A stretch of 64,000 nucleotides of DNA from Eucommia ulmoides (GCA_016647705.1 CM028335.1:24778905-24842904), one strand, 5' to 3'. Counted from the stretch's first letter, positions 34,751-46,883 are shown. Made by a program: numbers and translations. Notes: a model not told the origin generated them from the letters alone.

Positions 34751-36024
34751 TGTTGGTGGTAATTACAAAAATTTCAAAATAAATACTTAAATAATCATGA
34801 AATAAAACTAATAATTGTTAAACAATATTAATGTGAACATTAACTAATCATGTATGAGTAGTAAAACCAAAATTTGAAAAATTCTCTGAAGCAATCTAAA
34901 GTGAATACTAAACAAGAATCGTGACTTTAGCGTTTACGTAACAAAAACAGAAATAACAACAGAGAAGGAAAATAAACGTTTACATAGCAGAAATAAAAGA
35001 AGTCGCAGTAACATAATGTATTAACGTTAACATAACATAAATATAAGAATTAGCAGTGGTAGAATGTGTTAACGTTAATGTAACGAAAACAGGATTTTAA
35101 ATTTTAAATAATAACTTGGATATTCAAACAATAAATAGAATTGAAATAGATCGAGGCTATGTACTTAAAGCAGATTCACACCCTCACACTGGTGCTAATG
35201 GTTGAATAGACGTTTGTCTCCCAGGGTAAAACGATATTCAAGTTTTTGGTACAAACATTTGAAACTAAAAACTTTGGCGAACTAGACTTGTGCTTAAACT
35301 CTCACAAAATTCTAAATGTTTTGTACTTTGGTGGTGATATGAAGTGATAATGTTGTGTATGAGACAAAATGAAATGAATGAGAAGTCTCTTATTTATAGA
35401 AGACCAAAAGCCACTACTGAATGGATGCAACTTTAGATATGTATCTATTCGCGTTAACGTTAACGTGAACCGTCACTTAATGAACCTTCATGTCTGTTCA
35501 TTGGTGCTAATTCAAAATTAATTGTTAAACAGTTAATTAACTGCTTAACTGCCACTAATTAAATTTTAAACTGTTTTGGTAGGTTAAGATCCGACCCGAC
35601 TTAGATCCAACTCAAACTTGACCCAAATCCCGACTCGGCCCGATTCAAGTTTGAAGGTTTAATATTTAGTGGCTTGCCTTTGTTCCCAACTTATAAGTTG
35701 ATACAAGCTTTAATATTTCCTCCACAACGAATATGGCCTTACAACTCAAGTTTTCCTTTCCAAGTAATGTAGGATAACTGCACCTTACTACTCAAGTTCT
35801 CCCTTCCCAACCAATATGGGATAACTCATCTATTATATCTTCAACTAATCTCAAATGAGTTCCTTGGGAATTAAATTCTCATTCAAAACTTAATTGTTTT
35901 TGGCATATAAATATACTACGTTGATCCTCAAATAACGAGGAACGCAAATAAAAAATAATGTGATTAAAATTAATTAATGGGTCTCACTTTAATTAATCAA
36001 TTAAAGTAGCAAAAAATTCTAACA
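34751..36024 (-). repeat. 5' LTR of copia B
   Basis: 1274 bp, pairs with 23788-25123 with numerous small differences. The target duplication ATACC follows at 36025-36029. Confidence 0.9.
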
Positions 36025-36332
36025 ATACCAATAGAGATATTATCCATACTCATAAACCCATGATTCTCCCGACTTCTTGCTGATGTGGGACTTTGCTTGC
36101 ACACTTAACAATCCTCTCCTCAAACAAAGGACCACTGAGCCTCCCTTTAAACAATCTTCTATTTTTCCACTCTTTAACGAGGTTTACTACTCATCTTCAT
36201 CTCTTTGGAACGCATGCCTCACGTTAAGCACCTAAGCATCGCCTACCTCGTGAGCTTGGTCATCTCCTCTTCACTACATTTGTGCACACACCTAACATGA
36301 AGCACTGGAGTATCACTTATCTCGAGAGTTCG

Positions 36333-38412
36333 TGTTGGCCCAAACAGCTACCTAAGAGTGGGATGAATTGGGTAGTGAAAATTTTAAACAATTAAATACT
36401 TAAACACAAAATCGAAATTATCTTAAATTGATTATTATCTGGAATAGTAGCGGAGATGTGTTTAATCTAAATGCACACCCAAACAATTAGAAAAAAAATA
36501 AACAATATAACACACAAAGATTTATCCTGGTTTGGTAAGTTAGTTTTACCTACGTCTAGTCCTCCGAGCTCCACGAACATTCGCAATCCACTAAACCCTT
36601 GATTCCTTTCACAAATAGGAACGAAACGCTTACAATTTCAATTCTTTTCATAAGCTCAGAATCAACCTTTACACACCTGATTCTTTTACAGCCTAAGAAT
36701 CAACCTACCACTGTTACACTTATCCTTTTCACAGGTTTAGGAAGAACCTTTACAATCACACTTAATTCTATTACATGAAAAATTAAAACCTAATCTTTTC
36801 AAAGGCTAAAGACTAACCTAATCTTTTTGCAAGCTAAAGATCAAGCCCTAATCTTTTTCTCAGGCTAAAGATCGAAACCTAGTTACCCTGATTAGATACT
36901 GACCTAAACGTGCATAATCCTCTCAAACTCGCAAATACAAAAATAAAATAAAAAATAGTAAGTTTCTTTCCACAAGAAGTTTCTACCATCTCAATACAAA
37001 TATATTCAATTAATGTTTCGAATATAACTATATGATAGATACAATGTGAGACAAATAAATTTAATTTAAAAACAGTTAACACACAAGTAGCATGTAATCA
37101 GATTTTTCAATTAAAAATAGTTTAAAAGATTTTCAAGAATTAAATTCATAAATGTTTTTTCCTAAAACAATTTAACCAAGCAATAAATCGGTAGTAATTT
37201 AAGAAAGCAATAAAGAAATATTGGAAGGATCTCAACAAAATTTGTCGAAAGTAATAAAGAACACAATTTGGTGACACAAACAATGAGTGTCTTAGATCAA
37301 GAACTTCGAATATAATCCTATTTATAAATCTCAGCGATGAAATCTTTCTTAAAATGATAGATAGTTGATGATCTTGATGTGTTTAATTGCAATCCTGCAA
37401 ACCTTTATTAATAAACATAGAACTAGACCTTCAACGGTTAGTTTTCAAATATCATGACTCTAAATGACATCTCAAGATCTCATATGTCATATATATTTAA
37501 AATAGATATTTTTCATTTAAAAATAATTCTTATAAAAATTCATTTTGGTCTTTAAAACTTTTTCAAATCAAAATCCTTAGAAATAAGAAGTATTTAAACA
37601 CTTTAATTAAAAGAATATTTAATTATATGGATCAATTAAATAGGAATCTCATATTTCATGATATATACAAAAAAAATATCTCAAATTTTCTTAAAAACCT
37701 CCCTTAGAACCATCAAAACCGAATTGGATTAACTAGAAACAAATCAATCAAATTTTTGACTGACCATGTCTGTCGACTGGCTCCCTGTCGTCGGTTGACC
37801 GACCTCTCACAACGATTACTAAATTGATCGTTGTATTGGTTCGGTCGGTTGACCGATTAGACTACATGGTCCCCACTTCTTTCAATTTCGGTCACTGTTC
37901 TCATCAGTCGACCGACCCATCTTTTCAGTTGACCGAATGAACCAGTAGGTCACCCATTCCACTTCTAAAACACAATGTTTCGATTAGTCGACCGCCTCCT
38001 TTCATCGGTTGACCAAATTGACTCGAAAAATCGTCATTTTAAGCATTTAAACCAATTTTTCAGTTAGGTCTTTAACCAAAACCATTTCACATACTTAGCA
38101 CATTATGGAACACACTTTGGACCACTAAAATAATCATAACACATAATATTAATTTATTTTAAAGTGTAGTGCGTGGTCCTAATTCGGGTTGCATTATATA
38201 AGTAAAGAGTTGTTTTCACCTAATTGTTTTCAATGTCTTCAAAAATTCTTCAAATCTTCATTATCTTCATTTTGTACTTGTTGCATATTCTTCGATGATG
38301 CCTTTTCTTAATCAAATTATACGAAACTTTTAAATGTGAAATCACTCAGTAAAAATATTAGTCCCATAAAAACATCAATACTTAATTATCCATCGAAACA
38401 TAGGGTTTAACA
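36333..38412 (+). mobile_element. Probable solo copia LTR inside the TRIM interior
   Basis: Begins TGTTGGCCC and ends TTTAACA. It is flanked by GTTCG (36328-36332) and ATTCG (38413-38417), a 5-bp duplication with one change. The opening block (CTACCTAAGAGTGGGATGAA) is typical of long plant copia LTRs. No second LTR or internal region is present. A TATATAAG at 38195-38202 suggests plus orientation. There are no genes in it; 36879-37082 on the minus strand is open but shows no family. Confidence 0.65.
37770..38015. repeat. GTCGACCGA / GGTTGACCGA motif array in the solo LTR
   Basis: At least six copies of a motif built on TCGGT-TG-ACCGA occur in about 240 bp (for example 37845-37856), with variants such as CAGTCGACCGAC and CAGTTGACCGA. 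AACGAT and ATCGTT also form an inverted pair near 37812-37833. Confidence 0.7.
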
Positions 38413-38593
38413 ATTCGCTCTAGCCAGGTTAACACCTCTTCACCGTGTTGGGGTCAGGACACGTCCATGAAATATGTGGAGCACACTGCCTGTCCAATAT
38501 AGCTCATCCACAAATCCCATTGCGAGCTAACAAGACCCACCACCTTTGTTCGACATTCCGAATAAATCATCCACATGGCTAAATCAGAGGTGT

Positions 38594-38606
38594 GGCTCTG
38601 ATACCA
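38594..38606 (-). other. Primer-binding site, Met-tRNA type (TRIM)
   Basis: On the minus strand TGGTATCAGAGCC, a perfect match to the plant initiator Met-tRNA site, two bases from the LTR. Confidence 0.8.
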
Positions 38607-38608
38607 CT

Positions 38609-38821
38609 TGTTGGGACTATATACACTGCATATCCCATTTATTATAGGTATGGACCTACACATATCTTTCTCTGATATTGACCACTTTGGCCCTGAGATT
38701 TCATGGCTTTACTTTTATATTCTATCAAAAGGTCTCATACTAATGGAAATATTGTTGATACTTATAAATCATGATCCTCTCAATGTCTAACTAATGTGGG
38801 ACTTTGGTCGCATACTTACCA
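38609..38821 (-). repeat. 5' LTR of the TRIM
   Basis: 213 bp. It matches 23739-23787 plus 36030-36110, which flank copia B, including GCTTTACTTTT, CCTCATAC and TGTGGGACTTTG blocks. Confidence 0.7.
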
Positions 38822-38852
38822 CATTCGGTGTTGATCGGGTACCTATGATCTT

Positions 38853-39155
38853 CTATTGAATTGTCAGCGATCTCCAGTCAGTACAATCAACCATCATGGC
38901 CGGTGAAAAAGCCGAGGAGGTCCAATGATGAGTATAATCAGAGAAAATTCGGGTAAGAACAGGTGAAAGAGCGAGATTGATAACGAAGAAAGTGGCCAGG
39001 ACTCCAGATGAGCAGATTACAGAAACTGTTAAGCAAGAGAAATCATAATAATCTGAAACCTCATCAACCAAGAGATCGTCGACGTCTTCTTTGTTCTTAC
39101 GCAAGCTCTCAGCCATTCGATTAAGAAAATCATGAACCAAATATGCGGTTTCCAC
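38853..39155 (-). pseudogene. Unrecognised ORF with hydrophobic segments, possible gene fragment
   Basis: A 100-codon minus-strand frame begins METAYLVHDFLNRMAESLRK. An acidic stretch (EDVDDLLVDEVSDYY) and a hydrophobic segment of about 25 residues (VSVICSSGVLATFFVINLAL) follow. I do not recognise the family. Codon use and GC are richer than the surrounding DNA, so it may be a piece of a host membrane-protein gene. No splice context or neighbours support a whole gene. Confidence 0.3.
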
Positions 39156-39235
39156 AAAACAGGCAAGTCAATTCGGTGGCTACATTTGGGATTTCTTTGA
39201 TTATGATCTTCAATTAAGAATTTGATCAGAGGTCT

Positions 39236-39290
39236 CCCCCCCCCCCCCAAAAAAAAAAAAAAAAAAAAAAAACAAAAAACAAAAAAAACG
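39236..39290. repeat. Poly(C)-poly(A) tract
   Basis: About 13 C residues run directly into about 25 A residues, then AAACAAAAAAC-type sequence. It could be a replication-slippage product or an assembly artefact. Confidence 0.7.
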
Positions 39291-39547
39291 AGTTGGTCAC
39301 AAGAGGATCGCTGAATCAGATGTCATGAGATGTTGGGTTGCAGCTAAAAACAAAGAATAACCAATGGGCTAAATACTTAATATCATCCCAAGGTAATACT
39401 AAAATTGCAGTTCATAACCCCTTTTTTATTATTTGAATATCAACTCTAATTTTGATGTTAAGATATATATAGATTTAACTTTAGGCTAAAGATAATGCAA
39501 GACCAACCTTTTAATTACAACTAATGCCCTTACGTTTTAGTATTTAA
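39291..39547. other. Intergenic flank of the Tat element
   Basis: No gene seen. TTTAA at 39543-39547 is the left copy of the Tat target duplication; before insertion the site read GTATTTAATTATTTATAATG. Confidence 0.5.
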
Positions 39548-40022
39548 TGATGTAGCCCAAAATCCTCAGTCACGTGTCAATCTCCACACGTACTAGAAAA
39601 TCTTTCGTCTTCCTTCCTTACCTGCAAAACCGTGAATTCTAATGGGAAACATCGGTGTGGTGTCAGCCAAAGAATATCTGGCATGAGAATAAACTAATCT
39701 AAATATAGTGAGAATAAATTGCATACCAAATTCCAGTCCCCATACCCAGTTACCTTCTTCCCTTTTATAGGGTGATCTGCTTGTTATCTCTTGAATGGAA
39801 ATATCATTCAGTTATTCGTATCCCTCTTCTATTACGTATTATAGCTATTATCCCCGTATTTAAGAGAGAATATCTATAACGGTCCCCATTAATCATGGGC
39901 TGTTACAGTCAATTCAGACTTATTTTAACGTATACAGGTTTAGACCCAAACTCTGAAATGACTGTTTCCTCTTTGGCTTTTGATACCTTGAGCTTATACA
40001 TACCCAATTATAGGCCTTATCA
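39548..40022 (-). repeat. 3' LTR of the Tat element, outer part
   Basis: It matches 61013-61480 and begins TGATGTAGCCC on the plus strand. It ends at the Athila-like insertion and the LTR resumes at 50655. Confidence 0.88.
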
Positions 40023-40038
40023 TGTAGTCGTCTGTACG

Positions 40039-40061
40039 CGCGAGGACTTCACGTCCTCGCG
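40039..40061. repeat. Strong hairpin near the end of Athila C LTR
   Basis: CGCGAGGAC, a 5-base loop TTCAC, then GTCCTCGCG: a perfect 9-bp GC-rich stem about 16 bp from the LTR end. Athila A has a weaker hairpin in the matching place (AGACG TGAG CGTCT, ends near 11766). Confidence 0.85.
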
Positions 40062-40749
40062 GTATTGACTACTCGCAAGTGCACGAGGTATAATTTTAAT
40101 ATAATGGATCTTTTAAGATTGGACATCGTTTCACTGGAAATGGTGTAATTTAGTTGAATATGGTGATTGGCATAGTCTCATATTATCTCGACTATTAAAA
40201 AATGGTTTGTATTCTATTTAATCTACTAAGATAAATGACAACTATTAGGTTAGTTCTAATTACACTAATTACTTAGGTATTGATTTCTTTCACATAATGC
40301 ATACTTGACTTCATTTAGTTATCTATAACGGTGTTTATCTATTCTGACAATCTCTGTATCTACAACTCCTCCGCTACTTCTCCCGAGTGTAAGACAGGGG
40401 ATTACACGACTTTGTGTCAACGAAAAAATCCCCCTCAACGCCTTAACAACCCTAAGTCGCATGAGTCTTGAGCCAACGTCATGGATTGTATACGTTCTAA
40501 TGCCCTCCCGGGTTGTTAGAACGTCACGTTGCGTTTACCCTAGTCCGAATCCGGGGTTACTTCTCCCGAGTATCAAACCCCGTATTCTTAGTTTATCAAT
40601 ACAATCATAATATCAAGAATAACGGTAAACACAATCGGATTTAGACAAACATTCATTAAAGTAACATTAATTCATTCAACTAACAATTACATGATTTCAA
40701 CAACACCTAAGTAACATTTAACTAATACTACATGATCTTAGCCATATAC

Positions 40750-43531
40750 TATCACACCCCACCCTGGACACCTATCATCCTGAGGCCGACGTGACGTTGA
40801 CACGATATCACCTGAATGCCAACCCAATCTAAAATATGAGAATAAATACATTTTCAATACGCAACCACTAAAGCCGACATGTATATACATACATACTTTC
40901 ATTTGGGGACACACTCGTCCCTACAAACTTATAATATTAATAAAGATAAAACAACTAAGAACCTCTCATAGGTTTACCTCTGACAGCTCGTCTCAAAATA
41001 CTCCCATATGACTCCATCGCATGACACACATAACTCTAACTAGTGCCAGTAGGGGACCGACTCCTAACTGATTCACCTGCGAGTGTACTGCCTTCTTAGT
41101 AAAAATATTTTATAATAATAAATCATTCTACAACATCTCAATGGATTAAGCGTAAGTATATAAACACTACATAGCTTGTAAAATCTCTAGTATATAAGTA
41201 GTGGAAATAAAACGATATAGATAAGTTCCATCCAAATCCATCTAGTATAAAATCATACCAATCACCATAATAAATAATAAATCACCCAACATAAGTAAAA
41301 CACCATATCTCAAACCACCACTCCACCACAACACACACTGGCTAGCCATAGTGATCGTTTTAACCTCACGATTGGGAGTTGCAACGGTACCGTACCACTC
41401 GTAGGATTTACCTTCCTAACGGACACCCATCACTCCGCCGAAGCAGATAATTACTGTGCAGTATAAACGTCTAACATCACTCTACCAAAGTAGATAAACA
41501 TCACTCCGTCGAAGCGAATAACATCACTCTACCAAAGCAGATAAACATCACTCCGCCGAAGCGGATAATATCACTCCGCCGAAGCGGATAAATACTATGG
41601 CATCGTTAAATCAATACCATCACTCTGCCGAAGCAGATAATCATCACTCTGTCGAAGCAGATAAACACTATAGCATCGTTAAATCAATAACGTCATTATC
41701 AAATCACAAATCAATAACAATCGTCTAATCAACATCGTCAAATCTCAAACATCACCCTATATTTCCAAAACCGATTTTTAATCCAAAATCATATTTTTCA
41801 CTTTCCTTAAAAAAAAAAGTCTGATTTCACTAAAACCATTTTTCCACTCTTTATTTTTAGAAAACTAGATATTTTTCCACTCTCTTTTTAAATCACCAAA
41901 TCCAACGAAAATCATTCTCAACTTTCTTTCGAAAACTATCGTAATTTCCCAAAAATCCAATTTTACTTACTCACCCCAAAACCTGCTTGATCCATATTGT
42001 CTATAAAATCATCTAGCCTCAATAAGGCCATTTTATACGCATATATATATATATATATATATATGAAAATAATTTGGCAAGAAGACAGTACACTCACCTG
42101 ATAATCCGCTCTCAAAAGCTCTACCGACTATCTGCTACTGATCCTCTGGTAAATGTGAACCTATTTGTGATAGGGTCTAAATTAATATTATAGAGAAAAT
42201 ATCATAATCGTGCAATGCAAGCCCTACGTTCATTAATGTCCCATTCCCCATATTTTATTTATAACAATTATTATTCGGTAAATTTCATTCCGTTAAAAAT
42301 TACTACATCAAATTTAGTAATGCGAACGGTCCCAAATTTATTAGTCCGGTTAAAACATTTTGATGCTAGAATTTAATTTAACAAACTAAAATAAACTTAA
42401 CGGAAAACGTTACCCATTCCGAATTGTTCATGGGCCGCGAGATGGATTTTGGATTTTATTGGGGTTGTTTGAGTAATTTTTTTTCTCTTATTTTTCTTCT
42501 TTTCTTTTCCTTGCTTATTCTTTCCGTTTCTGTGTCTGGTTCCGTCCTGCTTTAACCGCCGACGAAGAGATCTCGCCGCCCCACCATTTTTCTCTCTCTC
42601 TCCGACAACCTTCCGTCAGCTATCAACACACACGCCACCATAGCAGCAGAACAGAGCCCCACACACACGTACACCATCGGATGAACAGGACACACACGCA
42701 CACTCTCTCCGACGACCAACGCACACCACCGACGACGACACACGCACACACTCGTTGGAGGAGCGCACACACCGTCAAGACTGAAGAATACCCACACACA
42801 CACGCATACAAACCACCGCAACCCACGAAATCGACGACGTCCATTGGCCGACAACGCCCTCTCTCTCTACTCTGGCGACGACAGTGACCACACTCATACG
42901 AAAAACACGAACACATACCCACGTTGCGTTTCTATTTTCTGTTTTTGAATTTTCGCCGCCGGCGAGCTCTCTCTCTCTCTAACCCACCGCCGGCGACGAA
43001 CACCAACTGTCCGACCCTGCTCTCTCTCTCTCTTCTTTGTTTTTTTCTCTTTTTGTGTTTCTGATTCCCCTCCCCTTCAGATTGAGTCTACATGTAAGTA
43101 TATAATGCATGAATCAAGTGGTCTGAAGTTTTGATCTAAAAATGCCACGTATCCCACTTCCCGATCATTCTCTGCCTCCGGCGGATCTTCATGGCACACA
43201 ACAAACATGCACAGATGGGTATATATACATATTATAAAAAAAAAAATCTTTAGTTTAATTACTCTTTTCTCCCCCTAATTTCTATAACTCTCATTTTTAG
43301 TTCAAATCACCATTTATGAGTTTCTAAAATGGTAATTTCACCCTTAACATTTTAATTTTTTGGTTTAAAGTGAAAATTTGCATCCCAAGTTTAGAATAAA
43401 TGTTGCTAAATATTCAATTTGACCCCTAAACTTTTATTTTGAATTTTAATTAACCCATTTTCACCCTAAATTTTCCCAATTACTCTAAATTGAAACTAAA
43501 ATGACGTACATGCTACGATTGAGGTCTTACA
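40750..43531 (-). repeat. 3' LTR of chromovirus D (complete)
   Basis: 2782 bp. On the plus strand it begins TATCACACCCC (the family start TGTCACACCCC with G to A) and ends GGTCTTACA. It includes the hairpin repeats, a TA microsatellite (about 42040-42063), and CA/CT-rich stretches that give long but meaningless open frames (42552-42922). Confidence 0.88.
41427..41665. repeat. Hairpin tandem array in the Tekay-like LTR
   Basis: Eight copies of a roughly 25-bp unit on ATCACTCCGCCGAAGCGGAT. Perfect 5-bp stems occur in three versions: TCCGC/GCGGA (41552-41565 and 41575-41588), TCTGC/GCAGA (41624-41637) and TCTAC/GTAGA (41481-41494), all with a four-base loop CGAA or CAAA. Confidence 0.85.
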
Positions 43532-43548
43532 ACTTTTCTCTCCTAAAA
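43532..43548 (-). other. Polypurine tract of chromovirus D
   Basis: On the minus strand TTTTAGGAGAGAAAAGT, directly before TGTAAGACC of the 3' LTR and preceded by GGACGAAATTTC, a usual chromovirus context. Confidence 0.8.
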
Positions 43549-45396
43549 GAAATTTCGTCCCAAAATTTTCGTCAAGTTATATCCACCCATTGCATCAATT
43601 TTATTTGTAGTGGTCGATATTATATCCAACACCCAACAAATAGGGTGCACTATGGTCGGTCACACTTAACATGGACAACCAACTGTCAAGAATCTCATGT
43701 TTTCTAACTGCTTCTGTTGCGCTACTCTGATAAAAGTGACGATCAACAACAATATATACTTAAAATATTGCGGTAATCTCAATTGATTGGGCCAATCTCA
43801 TTCCGACAATAACTTTTTTTTTTTTAATCAACACTTATCCATTTCATTTGACATTTCTAGTCAACCAGTTCGCAACAATATTTTCATCCAATATTTAAAC
43901 CAACAATACTCACCACCAATCTCATCAGCACAGATAGCCTAAAAATCATCAACCTCAATATCTACATCCCCTTTTCAATACTCTTATAAAAGTCCAATCA
44001 ATATTACCATAATCCATCGTTAACTAATAAAATTTTCCATAATACACCAACCAGCATAGATACGTATCTAAATGCATCAAACATGTTATCTATAAGAATT
44101 CCCTTCTTGCCTCCATATTTAATCAAGTCCCTGACAAGGTCACGTGCTTCAATTCCGTTTTAATCTACCTAACATGCTTCAAACATATATTCACGTTTAA
44201 ATATGAATCGATTGACATAGATACGTCCAATTTACAAAAATTCGATACATCACAAAAGTAAAAGTCATTAGTTAATGACTTAAAATATTGTAGCATGAGT
44301 ACACATCAACTCAAGGACATTTCAAATTATTATTTTTTTCTCATGAAATCTCAATGACCTCCACATGCCAACTCCGCCTAATGGTCGTAGAGAATCAATA
44401 TATCTGGTTGAGTTCTTTTTATCAAAATCCAATTCCCAATCAAAATGTAACCACATTGGGCTATAGCCAAATCTCAAAAAATTTCCGTTCTCCTATCTCA
44501 GTTCAGCCTATTTGACTGGAGTCATACATCCTTTTCCTATAGCGCTTTATACGATGCCACCTTAATCGTCGAACAGGTATCTATTATTATAAACCGATTC
44601 CATTAGCGCTACACAACATGCTCCCTATCATAAACTTCCACGATACAACCCCTCTACATATCCTTCAACACCTAAATTGCACTTCCCGATAGACCGTCAA
44701 TTTATAAATGAAAAGAGGTACTAAATTTGAACTAGTTAGGAAGCTCAATCAAAATTTTGAAATAAAACTCCAATCACTATTCGGCACTATGGAAACTGGT
44801 ATTACGGTTTCTTATTGTTACACAGAATTAACTACCCAATTTTATATTTACAACAGGCCATAAATGTCATAATAATGACAACAACTGCGCATGCCGATTG
44901 TACGACGGTAACTGTTTGAATATGCCGACAACAGATAATCGATACTTTACTTTATCAAACTATGTTCAATTTCCATCTTTAATCGAGAGCAACCAATACT
45001 TATCGAATGTATAATTCAAAATCAAATTTTCACCTTTAATTTAAAGCAGTTATCTTAACTCAATCATATTCGACAATTATACTGAACAGTGCACCTTACA
45101 ACCTAACAATCTCATCAAATTTTTGCACTTGAGTATACGTATCAAGAGAATACGTCATATTAGGATCAGGCAAAAAGTAGACTTAGAAAGCCTAGCTATA
45201 ATTACTTCAATGGATTTATGTCCCTGTTCAAATGTAAGGTAATCGCGAAACATCATCGTGCTATGCTCCCCTGTCTATTTGGAATGGAGTAAGACTGCAA
45301 TACTCCACCTAGATGTTGATGCTCGACCCTAACTTGCTAACAGAAAAGACACCTAGCAACTCATTCTACAATTTTCCTATCATTAAAGCTTCATCC
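43549..45396 (-). other. Chromovirus D integrase/chromodomain region, unreadable
   Basis: By position this 1.8 kb should hold integrase and chromodomain. No frame longer than 60 codons with a recognisable motif survives, so it is too decayed to annotate. Confidence 0.5.
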
Positions 45397-46024
45397 TTAT
45401 CCCCGACACGATAATCCATTTTTTACTTCATCCCGAATCCTCTCCAATTGGACGTCTGACTTATGAGCTTTAATAATACGATCGACCAATGTCGGTCTCA
45501 AAGTCAAAGTCGCAAGCAGCGCTGCCGTTTGATCGACCGTCAACTGAATTAGCAACGATCTCAATTCGACATACAAATTAGTATGAACTACTCGAACGTG
45601 TGCAACCGAACCCTTCGATTTTTGACTCAACACATCCACTACAACATTAGCCTTCCCTGGATGATAGTGGATAGTGCAATCGTAGTCCTGGATCAACTAT
45701 AACCAATGCCTCTGCCTTAGATTTTAGGTCCTTTTGAGTAAACAAAAATTTCAAACCCTGGTGGTCGGTGTATACTTTACAAGTTTCTCCATACAGGTAG
45801 TGCCTCCAAATCTTTAGGAAGAACACAATTGATGTCAGCTCCAAATAGTGCGTCGGGTAATTACGCTCATTGGTCTTCAATTGCCGAGATGCATATGCGA
45901 TTACGTGACCATGCTGCATCAGAACACATCCCAACCCTTGGTGTGACGCGTCATTATAAATCACAAAACTACCTCCTTCTGACGGGAGAGACAGTATTAG
46001 CGCTGATATCAATCTACTCTTCAA
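45397..46024 (-). pseudogene. Chromovirus D RNase H and start of integrase
   Basis: On the minus strand, FVIYNDASHQGLGCVLMQHG then VIAYASRQLKTNERNYPTHY, LELTSIVFFLKIWRHYLYGE and VYTDHQGLKFLFTQKDL mark gypsy RNase H. After a frameshift near 45680, DYDCTIHYHPGKANVVVDVL leads into the spacer before integrase. The motif A(D/N)ALSRK is changed to VDVLSQK. Confidence 0.82.
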
Positions 46025-46058
46025 CTCCTGGAAACTCTATTCATATTTATCGGTCCAC

Positions 46059-46858
46059 TCAAATTTGGATTCCTTGCAGGTCAATCGAGTCATTGGGGCA
46101 GCTATAACGAAAAATCCCTGCACAAACCATCAATAGTAATCCCGCCAATTCTAAAAAGTTTCGGACTTCAGTTACATTCTTCGACATTTCCCATTGGACA
46201 AACGCTTCAACTTTCTTTGGATACACCTGAATTCCGTCTTCTGAAATAACATGCCCCAAAAATATCACATGATCTAACCAAAATTCGCGTTTATTGAATT
46301 TGGCATACAATAATTTCTCTCGCAACATCTGCGACATAATATGGAGATGCTCTATATGTTATTTTCTACTCTCTACCGGAATGCCGTTTTCGCCACATCA
46401 CTGTCTCTGACCTTCAACTGGTGATACCCTAATCGAAAATCTATTTTGGAAAAAAAAAAAAAAAAAAACTTTATCTTTCTAAAGCTGATCAAACAAATCA
46501 TCAATCCTAAGCAATGAATATTTATTTTGAATCGTCACCATATTCAACTACTGATACACATTCTCAACGTGTCATCCTTCTTCTTCACGAACAACACTGG
46601 GGCTCCCCATGGAGAAACACTAGGTCTGATAAACCCATGGTCTAATAAATCTTGCAACTGCACTTTCAATTCTTTTAGCTCGATCAGCGCCATACGATAA
46701 GGTGAAATCGATATAGGAGTAGTTCCTGGAAGTAACTCAATTGTGAATTCTATCTCCCTATCTACTGGCAACATTGACAATTCGTCTGTAAAACATGTCG
46801 GGAAAATCTCTGACCACTGGAATATCCGCCATCTGAACTTCTTTTTAACTGGTATCAA
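46059..46858 (-). pseudogene. Chromovirus D reverse transcriptase, catalytic core deleted
   Basis: The N-terminal part (46544-46858) reads [40 protein letters not shown] and [20 protein letters not shown] short piece, [20 protein letters not shown], follows near 46400-46450. The sequence then jumps to the thumb region, LYAKFNKREFWLDHVIFLGH and VISEDGIQVYPKKVEAFVQW (46059-46337). The segment with the VMPFGL-type and YIDD motifs is absent, so this RT could never have worked in its present form. An A-run near 46450 disrupts it further. Confidence 0.83.
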
Positions 46859-46883
46859 TCACGTGTGCAAGGTATCCTTGACA

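Larger units (their letters stand above)
23788..36024 (-). mobile_element. Degenerate Ty1/copia element (copia B), minus strand, inserted in the TRIM LTR
   Basis: LTRs at 23788-25123 (3') and 34751-36024 (5') begin TGTTAGAATTTTT and end ACCACCAACA on the minus strand. The perfect target duplication ATACC lies at 23783-23787 and 36025-36029. gag, PR, IN, RT and RNase H lie in copia order between them. A second Athila-like element (28775-33848) interrupts gag, and the middle of gag is missing at that junction. I see no clear primer-binding site next to 34751. Confidence 0.9.
23739..38821 (-). mobile_element. TRIM (short non-autonomous LTR element) split by two copia insertions
   Basis: On the minus strand the right LTR (38609-38821, 213 bp, plus-strand start TGTTGGGAC) is followed by a perfect Met-tRNA primer site (38594-38606). 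A short interior (38418-38593 and 36111-36332, about 400 bp) leads to a purine tract (36111-36130), then a left LTR recognisable at 36030-36110 and 23739-23787. Without its insertions it is under 1 kb with no coding capacity, which fits a TRIM. The left LTR has lost its outer ~100 bp. The interior is split by a probable solo LTR (36333-38412) and the left LTR by copia B. Confidence 0.7.

Noticed and set aside
36111..38606. Cassandra-type TRIM
   Set aside because: No 5S rRNA-like sequence is visible in its LTR.
39029..39250. Second minus-strand ORF overlapping 38853-39155
   Set aside because: Different frame, begins in the poly(G) side of the tract, and shows no family similarity.
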